DNA from: Hyaloperonospora brassicae
Lineage: Eukaryota > Oomycota > Peronosporomycetes > Peronosporales > Peronosporaceae
Reading direction: 5' to 3'
Assembly (NCBI GenBank): GCA_947650285.1
Contig: CANTFL010000137.1
Location: 493,895-557,894 of the forward strand
DNA length: 64,000 nt
Positions 20,491 to 31,841 of the stretch are shown in pieces. The translations under genes and the position numbers were made by a program. Every line of letters begins with the position of its first letter. Position 1 is the first letter of the stretch. Under the pieces are notes generated by a model that saw only the letters and a program-made list of their open reading frames with translations, did no database searches and was not told where the DNA came from.

Positions 20491-21680
20491 AGTGGCTACC
20501 CTAAGTCGCCCAATTGAATGTCCTTTAAAGATATCTCGGCCGTCGGTGTAACAACTTCCGGTAGGATCGCCATGTGCTGATCGACATCCTCAGCATACAA
20601 CTCTCCACTTTCGTTGCGGTACGTCGACTCAGTAAGCGTTTCCCCTCCCGTCTTTTCTTCTCCGATCGCCATGACGTCATTCCGTTTCACCAATCGAACG
20701 GACTTTTCCTGTAACTCACAACCTATGATCGCACTCCCGTCTGTCTGACAGCGGGACTCTCCTTGCAGCAAATTGCTGATACCTCGCCCGATAGATTCTG
20801 CGTCGACCACCTTTAATTCAGGATTTTTGCTCATGACGATCTTGTGACTGATCACCCCTCTTGGATTCTTGGGTCGTAGAGATCAACGAAGAAACTTCTG
20901 TTGGTATAAAAACATCTTCCCCGGGCTGCATACACCGCTTTTCTGTGTCGCTCGCGATCTCGTCAGACTGATTTCTAGACTGTTTTTGTCCATCACCATT
21001 TATGGAGGAGATCCCGTCTGGTTGATCGATGGATCGTCTCTGTCCTCGATCTGGCTCCTCGCAATCGATCCTCCCTGTCACGGTCGGCGTCACCACTCTG
21101 CTAGTATCCTTTGACATGGTTTGCACAAGCTCATCGTCTTGCGTCTCGTCATTTGTATGTTCCATCACAAGTACCTTGATCAATCTCTGATCACTCATCA
21201 TATCGCGATCATTGTTTTCACTCTCGTCTATGTAGAGCATCAAAACTTCGTAGATCACGTTTTGATCAGGTTGTAACTTGTCAGCACTGCAGTCATTTAC
21301 CTCCTTTCCTGTCTTCACTTCTTGGCGTTCAAAATCTTTCTCGGCGTAGGATATGATCGCTGGTCAACCAATGGACCTTCATACGTTGCGGGCGAAACTA
21401 CTTCTCGATTAGTTGTAGCCTCGAACGCTAATGTCTAACACTCGTATTACGTCCCAATTTCACAGACACGTGCCCCTGCGATCGGGGTATTGTGTCCGCT
21501 ACCATCCACAACCTTGTGGAGTTCCCCAGCATAAAATCACCTCGCGATCACATAGTTTGTGAGCTGAAGATAGTTGATCCTGCCAGACCCGGTAGTCACA
21601 GTTAATGCCCACTCCACGCCTCGTCTTACCCACATTTTAGCTCTTGGTGGCGCGATACCTTTCCTCAAATCTGTTAGTTT
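20491..21680 (-). pseudogene. Family B pol segment between protease and RT
   Basis: Two minus-strand pieces, 21318-20818 and 20855-20496, are rich in Asp, Glu and Ser (for example TQDDELVQTMSKDTSR; LTESTYRNESGELYAEDVDQ) and have no domain I recognise. Their place between the protease (21682-22068) and the RT fits an extended protease-RT linker of pol. Such acidic linkers are poorly conserved. Confidence 0.55.
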
Positions 21681-21681
21681 G

Positions 21682-22068
21682 TCAACTGGTATCATTACGT
21701 GTTAACTTATTCAGGTTGATCGCTTGGATGGTAGATCTATAAAGTGGCTTACGCCCCGCTAGACCAATGCGGACTCCATCAGGTAGACATAACGCTCCAT
21801 CCGCTAAATCCAAGTGGATCCCCACCGGTACCATGAAATCCATACCCAGTTTAGCCTCTTTACCGACTTGATCACCGACCCATACGTTGAAATCATCCAC
21901 TAGTGAGCCGTCCAATGTAATCTTGATCTTCGTGCGCCCAATTGTCATGTATGCGTTTTCCCCTATGCCGACACATTCTTGAGTCTGGCATTCGTCGATC
22001 ATGCACCCTACCTTACGAGCAAAGGTGGTGTCGATGATTAACATTTCAGCTACGGAATCGAATGGCAT
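21682..22068 (-). pseudogene. Family B aspartic protease
   Basis: The frame opens MPFDSVAEMLIIDTTFARKV, where D-S-V-A stands at the site of the D-S/T-G-A catalytic motif (Gly changed to Val). It continues MTIGRTKIKITLDGSLVDDF and GKEAKLGMDFMVPVGIHLD, the hydrophobic strand plus LGMDF segment typical of retropepsin C-terminal halves. It lies between gag and RT, as expected. Upstream the frame is broken before 22068. Confidence 0.75.
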
Positions 22069-22099
22069 AGTCGCCTTCTCATTAATAATTTTTCCAATC

Positions 22100-24717
22100 G
22101 CTTTCGCTTAATTAAAACATGTTCTAGGGGTGTGATATTTCCAATACCTACGTACTTCTCCTGGTGCGAGATCAATGTCCATCTTTAGAGCTGATCGAGG
22201 GTTTTTAGCAGTTCGTTTCACACTTGAGATTGCGGGGACACAATTTGGATCATTACGTATATTAGCGATCGTCTTGACCTGATCGTCAACTTCTGGATCC
22301 TTCAATTGTTCTCAGCGACGGCATATATGCAGATCCTAGAACTCTCGGCTCGTACCAGATTCCATCCAGGCGAGCGTCCTCGTTTAACATCTCCTCCTCC
22401 TCGGACGGAAACATTCCTGCGTGCTTGGTAGGCACATTCCATGAAAGCATCAAATTGTAGAACTTTTCCAAAGGGCACTTGCCACTCTCATGCCTTTTTA
22501 CACAAGCTGCACACGCGTAATAACACTTGTCCTATAAATTTCCTTTACGGCCGCACTTCTGGCAAGTCAATGGCTTCCAGCAGCCACGATCATTATGCTT
22601 GATCGATCCACAGTGAGTGCACGGATTCTTTCGTTATCCGTGATCGCGTAACTCCTCCCGATCAGCTTCTTCATACGGCATTCGATGATCTAGGTTTAAT
22701 TGCACTCGAGTGGGGAGGTAGTTGCACAAAATCTGCGCCGGTCCACGTTCTAGTCCAATCCGCTTGGATCCGACTTCGAACTGCAGCTCTCGCTTTCCAC
22801 TATGATCGCTCGTACGGCTCGGGTTGATTTTGACGGCACCTGATCAGCATTAGCTTTTGATCGCTGATGAAACCTTCCCGATCCCATCGACGCCTTCGTG
22901 TACCGGATTTCCATCCGATGTTACGCACGTAACGTTTCTTCCATGTCATCGGCGTCCGACAACCGCAGTAGAGTCAAATATTTCGCTAAATCGCGATCGT
23001 CCAGCGTAGAAATAAATGTTCCACATGTTCAATCCGCATAGCGTGTCTTCCTTCTCGAATCGCGACCTTGGCTTGGATCGCTGCCCCATTCGATCGGTGT
23101 AAATACTCCAGCGGGGTTTAATCCGGTCGTTTACGTGCGTGGTAATACTGTCTGGCATTTGGCACGCCGTACCCTCCATATTCCACCATGAAACCTTTTA
23201 GCAGATCTTTCCACGTGCGACGAATAGTGCAACTTAGCTGACTGTGCCAATTCTGTGCCGGTCCTGTCAGTAGATCACCGAACACCAGGTATTTGTCTTC
23301 GTCTGGTATTTAATCCCTCACGAACGCCTACTTGACCTTGATGATCCAGCTTCTAGCGCGATCTTCGTCTCGGTCTCTGCCGATGAATGTCTTCAGCTCG
23401 CCAATCACCGAGAAATGGATACGCTGGGGGGACGGCCCTTGATTCATTGACACTTCTGCAGGCGCCATTATTGGCCGCCTCGGGTCTTCCCACTACGATT
23501 TGTACGGGGTATGTCCTCCGTGATCGCCAAAGTCTTATTGACATAGACGCGATCCGGCCGACTCCATGTCCACATCCGGAAAGTATGTCTCTCGCGCTCT
23601 TAGAATCTTGATTGCTGGACTTGGGTAGGACGCTTGACAGGCTTAACTTCGCTGCCTCTGTTCAAACCGCTCCATTGCGTTGTCAATGTAGGACATCAGA
23701 TGTCTTTGTAAGGCCACTGTGTCATCTCCGGAGGCGCGTATAGCTGCCGATCGCGGCTCAGCCCTGATTCCTTTGGCGCGATCATGCAGATCAGCGGAAC
23801 CACTGGGACCTATTGAAATCTTTTGAATGCCGATCGAGGCGTCTGAGTCGTTTTTGGATTTCGCTGAGGCATACTGCGATGATCCGGTGTGGTATTTCTG
23901 CGTCATGTCCGCGATCGTGGTACTCGCTTGATCTTCAATTTTGACTTTGCCTGTGAGAGGGATCAGCTTCTCGTACAACGATCGACATGCGCAGGTAATT
24001 TGGTCTTGATCAAAATCCAACAATCTTTTCACATCGATCATCTCCGCCACGAATCCATCTTCATGCAAATGTCGCACGAATCTATAGATTCCTTCCGGCA
24101 TGTTCGATGCACTTGCCGGGGTCTATACCGGACCTTGAATCTCGTCGAGCAGTTCTGGCTTGAGCACTTGGAGTAATGGGCCGCTTCCTAGTATATTCTT
24201 GAGCATATTCCACTCGTACATCTTTACCAGATCTTCATATTGCCACCCTTACATCTTGATCTCGTCTTCCGCGAACTTGAACGGCTTGGGGATCTTGTTC
24301 TCAACTTGATAACGTTGATCGTGCTTGGACGTTGTTTCTTTTACCCTCAAAGGCCTTGATCAATCTTTTCTTGAGATCGCGGGTGTGACTATGGGCAACT
24401 TTTGCTCGGTTTTAACAGATGGGTTTTCACCCTGCAAATCATGCTTTGTAGCTCGATCCACGGTGGACCCCGACGAGACCTCACAAGGGGTCGAGGTTTT
24501 TCTTCCAAATCGAGCGATCAATCTTCCTCTTTTATTTTCTTGTCATTAGAGCCCGTCCCAGAACTCTGATGAACTGGTAATCTTTCGGACTCGCATGTCT
24601 GAGGCGATTCTTTGGCCTTCGACGCTTCCATCCCAGGTACAGGTTTTATCGTCACATATTCACTCGGGACTCACGGTGAATTCCCGAGTCACCAGAAGAT
24701 CCGGGCACGCGCACCAT
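22100..24717 (-). pseudogene. Family B gag (broken), with three zinc-knuckle-like units
   Basis: Reading right to left: the N-terminal part includes 24101-23643 (GIYRFVRHLHEDGFVAEMID; ASGDDTVALQRHLMSYIDNA). A capsid-like part follows, with pieces at 23544-23353 and 23179-22946. The nucleocapsid at about 22620-22480 has CTHCGSIKHNDRGC (CX2CX4HX4C), CQKCGRKGNL with a stop and no His, and CAACVKRHESGKC (CX2CX3HX4C). The tail at 22471-22286 contains SEEEEMLNEDARLDG. Gag packages the element RNA. Several shifts and stops break this copy. Confidence 0.78.
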
Positions 24718-25751
24718 TGTGGTGGAGTTGTGATCGCTCTTTTGAGGAGTCGATCCCAACTCTCCACTGGCGCCCGGACGACCGACTAGTGAAGGGGGTA
24801 CTCCGATTCCGTGATCTTGATACCCTTCCTCACCTTGTCTACCCGTCGGTGGGGCGGGTTGCACTCTTCCAGGTGGACTCGTGTCAATGGAAAACTTGAT
24901 CGTGTTTGCGATTGGGTCGAGGTTCGATCACGGTGTGCAAATCTTCCCACCACGATCGGGGTCGGTGTGATCACGTGGAATTCGTCACGCGATCACTTGT
25001 ATGCTTGTGGGGCGCTCGATATGAGTCACCCTGATCTGTAACAGATCGCCTTGTCCAAATGTGGACCTTGATTCGCGAGCCTTCTGACCACTTGAGCCGT
25101 CTCGTAATCGTGGGTTCTCAACCACAAAGGGTTTCCTGCGTCCAGCCGCAGTTGGGGTATTGTTTGAGAGATCTTTATCCCTGGCCAAACAATCCAGGGA
25201 TATCACTTGATTAAAGTATGTAAAGATTTCCTTGACGTCGGGTGGCCAATGATCCACCCGGAGGAAAAGTCGACACGTGTACTTTAGAGCAAATTGAACT
25301 CTGTTTAATGTCGACCAATCAAACCCAACAACCCTATCCATATCCCCATGCATTGGACATCGTTTTCCACCTGTCGCTCTCTCTAGACGGTAGCGATCTT
25401 GTACTTGCGTGGCCCACACCTGATATGCTTGTCTGATCGCGATCACATACCTGATCACTGATCACGATCTCGATCACTAGTCACGATCTCGATCGCCATC
25501 TTGATCGCGATTGCGTTGCTGATCGCGGTTCCCTTCTTGATCGACCGATCGCCAACGTTACCTTCCGCCTCATACCTTGGTCCGAAATCGCAGGTCCCAA
25601 CCTGCCCGATCTGATATCCATTTTAGTCTGACTGTCCAATGGACGCGATCTAACCAGATGTGGGACCGGGCCGTCAACCGTTAACTGGATCGGACATAAC
25701 GGGAATGCAATCAGTTCCTCTGTAGCGACATTCCATAGTCGCTTTACCACA
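24718..25751 (-). repeat. Family B 5' LTR
   Basis: It is 1034 bp, starts TGTGGTGGAG and ends CTTTACCACA (plus strand). It pairs with 4302-5335. The GATC-dense block lies at 25432-25546. As the 5' LTR of a minus-strand element it would hold the family B promoter. Confidence 0.9.
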
Positions 25752-27210
25752 GTACGCTGATTGTCAGCTTTCCTCTCGAGGTATCAAGATAATCTTGATG
25801 GAATTGCTCATGTTGGCGATTTCAGATCAGGACAGACCATTTCATGTGGTCTGTGATACCAGAGAATTTGCAATCGGTTATGCATTGATGCAATTTGACA
25901 CAGATGGCGCAGAACACGTCGTCTGCATTCAATAGCGGCAGCTGCAACTACCTGAGCGCAATTACCGAGTGCATGATAAAAACACCTTGCCATGAAGTAC
26001 GCAATGGCTAAGTTTCGCGTCTATCACGTGGGAGATAGACCGCACATTGTCTATACGAACCATGGGTCACTACGCACGGCCGTAAACAGTCTCCACCTCT
26101 CGCAATGAATGGCGAGGTGGTCGTCTTTCTTTTCAAGGTATAGTTTCTCCGTGGAGTACAAACCAGGACGACTGAACTTCGTCGCTAATGCGCTATCACG
26201 TCAGCCTAATTTTAAGCCGACTGTACCAGTTAACATCGAGGCCTTGCCCACTATTGCGGCGCTGTCAGTCAGCGTGCCGTCGTCGCCTTTAATCGACGAC
26301 ATGCGGAAGGCGTACGCAGGAGATACGAATCTCCTCCGTTTGATGGATCAATCTTGAAAACCCATCCCGGAAATCCTTGTCCGATTTGCCGTCTCTATAC
26401 CGCTCCTCTTTAGATCGGTACACGGTTCGCAACGGCCTTCTGTATTACACAGCAGTTGCTCTCGACACTTCTCGTGTCGTCGTTCCCGATCATGATGATT
26501 TGCGTTTATCAATCATGTTCGAATGTCACGATGCGCCGTCAGGCGGGCATCGTGGTAGAAGAAAGACTTACCTTACAGTAAGTCGTCACTCTTACTGGCC
26601 TCGATAGTACAGTTAGCTCGCAAGTACATTCGTTCTTCCGAGGTCTGCCAACGAGAGAAGCCTAGTCCTTCATCCCGTGCACCATTACAACCTCTGCCAG
26701 TACCAAAAGAATGTTAGGAGTCCGTTTCCATGGACTTTGGCTTCGAGTTTCCCGAAAACATTCACAAGAATCATGGTATTCTTGTGTTTGTCAATCTTTT
26801 CAGCAAGATTGTGCATCTTGCTGAGGTCCCCAAGTCAATTACGGCTCAAGGCTGTGCGTGTGTCTTCATCGACACGATACTTCGACTCTACGGGTTACCC
26901 TGTGAACTCGTATCCGACCGTGATCCTCGGTTCACGGCGGATTTTTGGCTATTTGTGTTCCGCACTTTGGGAACACGTTTGAAGATGCCAACCTCTGATT
27001 ATCCTGAAACAGATGGTCAGACAGAGCGTGAAAACCGTGTGATCAAAAAATACTTCAAAGATATGTCCACTCTTTCTCGAGATGAAATCAGTTCTTGCCG
27101 ATGGTCGAATTCGCCATCAACAAATCCGTGCATGCGTCCACGACGCACACACAGGTCTACGTGAATCGCTTACGTCACCCACGTATTCCAGCCCTTATAA
27201 AGAGTGACTC
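25752..27210 (+). pseudogene. A1 RNase H and integrase (resumes after family B)
   Basis: A1 pol continues directly from 4301. RNase H pieces are DRPFHVVCDTREFAIGYALM-like (about 25830-25890), MARWSSFFSRYSFSVEYKPG (26109 on) and LSRQPNFKP. The integrase zinc module is MFECHDAPSGGHRGRRKTYL (about 26515-26575). The core is at 26730-27164: MDFGFEFPENIHKNHGILVF, LVSDRDPRFTADFW, TDGQTERENRVIKKY (D, D, E). Stops interrupt the RNase H and the region between modules. The longest frame covers the core (144 codons from 26730). Confidence 0.88.
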
Positions 27211-28387
27211 TGGGTTAAAGGGGGAGGGACTCGCTCGAGCAAAAACCGCTTAGGCTCTTGCTCATCACGTATCATCACACATGCCGATACGTTCGACGTC
27301 GATGTCGATAATGTCGACATCAGATAAATTGATCTGAGCAGTAGCAATGACGCTGCTGCTACATCAGACAATGATGAAGATGCTGGTATATTCAGCATCG
27401 TCAACGGCAATGCCTGCGAGGAATAGGACAACCTCGCTAAAGAAAGAAAGAATCTTTTAGCAGTGCGCACGAAGTGCACTGAAAGACAAAACAAAGAGTC
27501 AGCAGAGAACTTCCTGCTGACTCGAGAAGCGGTAGTCCGTTTCGTTCAGGACTCCATCGCAAATGCGGTCTATCGTCAGAAACAAAACGCAGACAAGAAT
27601 GGACGAGCGAATGTTCTTTCATTTGAAGCTAACGACCTAGTACTACTGTCTACGGAAAATTTACCTTGACATGTAGTCTCTAGTATCGGCAGTAGTAAAC
27701 TACTGCCGAAATACATTGGGCAATTTCGTGTGTTGCAACGCAAAGGCAATGCATACACGATTGAGTTGCGTCCCAGGATGCGCACGCATCCTAAGTTTTA
27801 TGTTGATCGTCTACGCCCGAACTATCATCACAAGGATTCTTCCGAGAACGGAAATGACCAGCACGTTCAAGAATCCCCAACAGATTCTTGTGATCATGGA
27901 CCAAACACTCAAGTTGGTCCTTCAGCAACGCAGTCTCGCGACGAGCCGCCTCTATCCCATCGCGGGAATGGCGCCTCACGCATTCGTTCTTGAGTTGAAA
28001 GAACGCAAAATCCGATCGTTCTCTCTCCCGATCGGAACGGAGACGTCGTACGGTCGACAACAATTCGTGTCGACGATCGTGTTCGTGATCGATGTCCTCC
28101 CTCAACTCGGTCAGGTTATGCTCATGGTTACCCAAAGTCTCCTGCAGGCCAGTCGGTTGAGCCGGAGTTTGTCAATCTACCACCACCAGAGTCACTAGTG
28201 GACTCTCACGGTGGTCGACGCTTTTACGTGGGGCGTATCTTGAGCTACCGCGCGAAGAACGGGGAGCTGACAAGTCACCTTGTCCGCTAGCGTGAGTATC
28301 CACTGTTGTATGACAGCTCGGAACCTCTATCCTAGTTGATGGCTGATGTTGAGGGTCTCGTCCACCAGTATGACGAGACTCATCCAA
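27211..28387 (+). pseudogene. A1 pol C-terminus: acidic segment, integrase C-terminal module and chromodomain
   Basis: After the core, the frame shifts through an acidic stretch (27290-27440). The piece 27463-27669 (RTKCTERQNKESAENFLLTR; ANVLSFEANDLVLLSTENLP) and 27730-27993 (LQRKGNAYTIELRPRMRTHP; KFYVDRLRPNYHH) follow. The chromodomain is at 28211-28387: RRFYVGRILSYRAKNGELTS, REYPLLYDSSEPLS, DVEGLVHQYDETH, with stops where Trp and Gln codons would be expected. A2 has the same module on the minus strand at 13606-13430. Confidence 0.82.
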
Positions 28388-28399
28388 TTGTTCCACGGG

Positions 28400-29374
28400 C
28401 CCATCGGTAAACACGCGCTTTTGGCGCTTGTAGACAAATTGCAAGTTTGCAATCGCGTCCCGCATCTCTCTCGAGATGTGTGCCCTTCCCCAGGGAGAAC
28501 ATAGGGAGTACACATCCCTAAGTGCACGCTGCGAGTTGTCAACACAACTCGCACAAGGGTCTCCCCATGTGAGGCAAGGAATGTCAGACTCACTCGACAA
28601 ACAATGCAACCGGTACCTTGCACCGGTTGGTGTTCGCTTTTCAAACTTGATGCGTACCGCCTTAAGTTTTGGAACCACCCTTCTCGTCCAAAATTCTTGA
28701 CGTTTTGGACGAACGCGTTCCACGCAGCCAAAAGCGATGTTTTGTCACGCTTTTGGTTGCTATTGTACCATCGATGTCTAAGGTAGACATCGAGATAAAA
28801 TCTTCCTCAGCGCGAAAGTTACTCGCGCTGGGATCCAAGCCGTGAAGCTCAGTCGCATCGAATAAGGGTGTTCGATAGTGTTGGCTTGTCTCGTGAGACA
28901 AGCCATTGATGAGCCGTTCAGGCAAACGCCACGGCTTCAGCTCATCACGCTTCACAGTGGTACCCTTGTCGATACCACGGTTGTCAGTATGACGATTGCT
29001 TGCACCATCGTCAAGTCGCTCGTGCGAAGGAGCACGAGTTGATCGCGGTGATGAGCAATCATACCAATCATCAGACTCATCATCACTGCCGAACAGACTG
29101 TGACTCATGTCGCATGTCCGTACGTTCGGCAGATCTTTTGATGAACCAGGCACTGCAATTACGCGCGATGTGTCTAAAGGCTTTTCCGAGTCAGACACAT
29201 CTGACTCGCCAGAGTAGCCGACCCCTGGCTCGAGGTCACTGTGTGCTGTGGTGAGATACTGCATGCGCCTGCAGCAACACAATCTGCAGGCAGAGAGCGA
29301 GTAGCAGACGACGAGTCGTCTGCCGTAGAGACTGGAGCGGTAGTAGACCGTGTCGTCTTTGAATTAGCCGGCAT
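28400..29374 (-). pseudogene. Antisense reading frame of family A (A1 copy)
   Basis: It starts near 29374 (MPANSKTTRSTTAPVSTADD) and, after a shift, continues at 29282-28662 with SGESDVSDSEKPLDTSRVIA, DDESDDWYDCSSPRSTRAPS, LKPWRLPERLINGLSHETSQ, ELHGLDPSASNFRAEEDF and IDGTIATKSVTKH. A second piece (28731-28327) reads MAAWNAFVQNVKNFGREGWF. Unlike A2 it has Trp instead of a stop after DDESDD, so about 207 codons stay open in one frame. It faces pol and overlaps the region beyond the chromodomain. Function unknown. Confidence 0.6.
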
Positions 29375-29508
29375 AGACATGTTAACTATGCGAGGAAAAG
29401 TCAGAATGAATATATATGACCAACAAGTACTCCCGTCCCATTGACATCCAACGGGTGGTCACAAAGTTTCAATAGTCACACGGTGACTATCAGTTAAGGG
29501 AGGGGTGA

Positions 29509-29947
29509 TGAAACGGGGTACTTCGTTACATGATATTGTCACTAAGGATAAAATGACAATAAAGAATATTACGTTGAATATTCTTTCAACGATATCACAG
29601 AGCATGATGATATTGTTGAAGATGACCAAAGGGTCTATTCTTAGGTTTATATCGTGATGATATCAACCCACCAATCGCTGCTAGACGCGCGCAATGGGTG
29701 GTGCGTAGACGTCATTATACGTTGTTAAATTTATATAATTAAGTCAGGATAAACAGAGATGTAAGATTGATTGGACTTAATTATGTTAAATAACAGTTTT
29801 TCTTTTACCGGAGACTAGAGTGTTCACTAGTCTCCTTTCTACTTCTGTTTTGGTGCAATTCATTGCAGGGCACTGACTATCACTGATGTCAGTGGAAGTG
29901 AGCTCCGTACTGGTCAACCAGTACGTTGTCACCAGTGCCCCGTTGCA
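29509..29947 (+). repeat. A1 3' LTR
   Basis: It starts TGAAACGGGGTACTTC and ends GTGCCCCGTTGCA, and is preceded by the polypurine tract AAGGGAGGGGTGA (29496-29508). It contains the family core CACCAATCGCTGCTAGACGC and the TTAAGTCAGGATAAACAGAG segment. The right flank is CTTTG; the partner flank lies outside the window. Confidence 0.9.
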
Positions 29948-30708
29948 CTTTGGGTTGATACACGCAACGCTAAAGAAGGCTTCTGAAGATGACGAGGCTG
30001 TGGCGCTACTTAAGTTGCAGGTTGTAGATGTCGATCTGATTATCATGCGTGGCACGACGCAACGAACGCAAAAAATGCGGCTCCCAAGATGGCTTGATGT
30101 CGTGAGGCGAGAATAAGTGCTACCTTGCGCTGCTTCCACTGAAGCTTGATCTGCGATTTCTTTTAGATAGTTGTGTGCAAAAAGTATATATACCGCTTTC
30201 CATGATAGTTGTGTGCAAAAAGTATATATACCGCTTTCCATGATAGTTGTAGCGTTTTGCCGTGTGGTACATCGGACTAACAATTACACTTGGAGTGGAC
30301 AAGAAAGTTATTACCTTTTTTTCCATAACAACGTGAGTAGTAAATCATTAGACATTCTATCGCCGCGGTCGGATCATTTTCCTTCATGAAACAATGACCG
30401 TTGTTGTGTTTGGTAATGGAGAGCAAGGTTAGGAGTAACGCAGATAGAGCGCAACGCTTAACTATGCTGATCCTTTTGTTGATATGTATAGGGGATGAGA
30501 TGACAAGACAACACAGACGTCGAAAATCGTGATATCGGGTTCGCGAGAGGCGACAATGGGACCCAGGCTGCTTATCAGGCATGCCAGGGATTAGCCGAAA
30601 ACGCATCACTATTACCGAGTGATACGAATTGGCTGGTCGACTTAACGTAGTGTGGAAAAGTGCGTGTAATTTGTTTGGTTTCGGTAACCATCGTGAGAGC
30701 CTGTGCAG
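29948..30708. other. Unrecognised DNA between A1 and the effector pseudogene
   Basis: No gene is recognised. A plus-strand frame to 30116 begins inside the A1 LTR, so it is at least partly artificial. A 38-bp tandem repeat lies at 30166-30249. The stretch 30400-30708 is probably the 3' flank of the effector pseudogene, which ends at 30709. Confidence 0.5.
30166..30249. repeat. 38-bp tandem duplication
   Basis: The unit from 30166 (GATAGTTGTGTGCAAAAAGT, then ATATATACCGCTTTCCAT) is followed by an identical copy at 30204-30241 and by an 8-base start of a third. The copies are perfect, so the duplication is recent. Confidence 0.95.
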
Positions 30709-31473
30709 TCAACCACTTCTGTCGTAAGTAATTCCTATCGCGCGTACATAATTCTCGTAGCTTATGGCGATTTCGAGCGCGATAGCTTCGGTGCCCTCGC
30801 CGCCGCTCTTCACCAAAAGGTTCTGGACGTCCACAGGATTCTTCTTTTCCATGATCCACTGTAGGAACTCCGCCGTCTTCAAGTTGTCCCACTCTACAGA
30901 ATGCGGCGATTTTCGTTGTGTGTGGATAGCTTTCGCCGCTTTGAAAACGCTTCCCTCCTTCACAAGCTCTTGCAACTTGACGAGGTCGTTGCCGCGTATC
31001 AAACTAGATCTCAGATATTCCAACAGCTCCTTGTGATCTTGATTGCTATGCAGCTGATGCACACATGTCTCAAAGTGGTCTTCGACGTTACCAGGACGAT
31101 ATGCTGTCGAGATGATTTGATGCCCATCAGCATCAGCGATACCAGCAAGCTCGCCTTGATGCTCGCGAGCATTGGCGCCAGCGTCGCCCTTCCAACCAAC
31201 GAACTTGGCTGGGGTTGACTCGATCAAGGGAGCAGACTCGCTAGCTTTTCCAATCGCCAGCTCGGTAATCTTTGCAAGGATATCCCCGTTCGTGGACGCC
31301 CGTTCTTCTCGTTGATTCCCACGGACAACAGCAGTTCGTAGGTACTCCCCCACACCTTAATGCTTGCCTCGATCTGCACCAGGAACAGGGGCCTCTATGA
31401 GACCTGAGGCATAATCAGCAAGGACAAGCGTCACACTATCCATGAAGAGAGCAATGAGGCAGATGGATCGCAT
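30709..31473 (-). pseudogene. RXLR/EER-type secreted effector gene, interrupted by an in-frame stop
   Basis: From ATG 31473 the first ~19 codons give a hydrophobic N-terminus (MRSICLIALF...) like a signal peptide. Codon 39 is TAA (31359-31357). In the same frame and without any shift, the rest stays open for 214 codons: a degenerate RXLR motif (EYLR, codons 43-46) and REER (codons 55-58). The C-terminal part has a WY-type pattern: Trp at codon 206 in LQWIMEKKNPVDVQNLL, and Tyr at 239 and 242 in ISYENYVRA. RXLR effectors are secreted by Peronosporales oomycetes and enter plant cells, where many dampen host immunity; the target here is unknown. The stop lies between the secretion signal and the RXLR motif, so a full secreted product is not expected. 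A sequencing error at one base is the main alternative. It is a single-exon gene with no other gene nearby. Confidence 0.78.
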
Positions 31474-31518
31474 GGCTTCCTGTGATACGTACAGGACGAG
31501 ATCTGGACAATGAAGCGC

Positions 31519-31532
31519 AAAACTGGAAATGA
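31519..31532 (-). promoter_or_regulatory. Oomycete-type initiator upstream of the effector pseudogene
   Basis: On the minus strand the 14 bases read TCATTTCCAGTTTT, close to the oomycete core promoter (TCATT-pyrimidine-rich initiator with a downstream T-rich flank). It lies about 46-59 bases before ATG 31473, the usual distance in this group. Confidence 0.6.
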
Positions 31533-31641
31533 CATTTAGCGCGATTGATCTGCGACGCAGGCGTTCAGACCAGCATGGTGTTGCAGCTGCAAAGTCTGCT
31601 CATCATTATCCAACATCCAGACGACGACCAGATCACAGTCG

Positions 31642-31799
31642 GAACACATTCTTTATATTATCTTTTCGCGACGCTCACACCCACGAACAAGTTTTCTGCA
31701 CGTGCATCGAATCGCCGAACACATTCTTTATATTATCTTTTCGCGACGCTCAAACCCACGAACAAGTTTTCTGCACGTGCATCGAATCGCCGAACACAT
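31642..31799. repeat. 75-bp tandem duplication
   Basis: The unit 31642-31716 is repeated at 31717-31791 with one visible change (CACACCC to CAAACCC), and an 8-base start of a third copy (GAACACAT) follows. The unit length is a multiple of three, but no coding role is supported. Confidence 0.92.
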
Positions 31800-31841
31800 C
31801 GAAGAAACGACGCACCACGACCTGTGTTTGCTGACAAATCC

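Larger units (their letters stand above)
4302..25751 (-). mobile_element. Full-length family B Ty3/Gypsy element (with A2 nested inside)
   Basis: Two 1034-bp LTRs (4302-5335 and 24718-25751) start TGTGGT and end ACCACA. By eye they differ at about 15 positions, so the insertion is fairly recent compared with its host A1. Flanks are GAAC (4298-4301) and GTAC (25752-25755), a 4-bp duplication with one change. On the minus strand, reading right to left, come gag, protease, RT, RNase H, a second RNase H, integrase and chromodomain. An antisense frame lies between the chromodomain and the 3' LTR. The RT is split by A2 (11870-19832). Without A2 the element would be about 13.5 kb, long for Ty3/Gypsy. 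A likely primer-binding site starts TGGTGCGCGTGCCCGG one base inside the 5' LTR (24716 leftward). All frames carry stops or shifts. Confidence 0.88.

Noticed and set aside
29886..30116. Plus-strand frame crossing the A1 LTR end
   Set aside because: It begins inside the LTR and continues into flanking DNA, so it is not one gene. No domain is seen.
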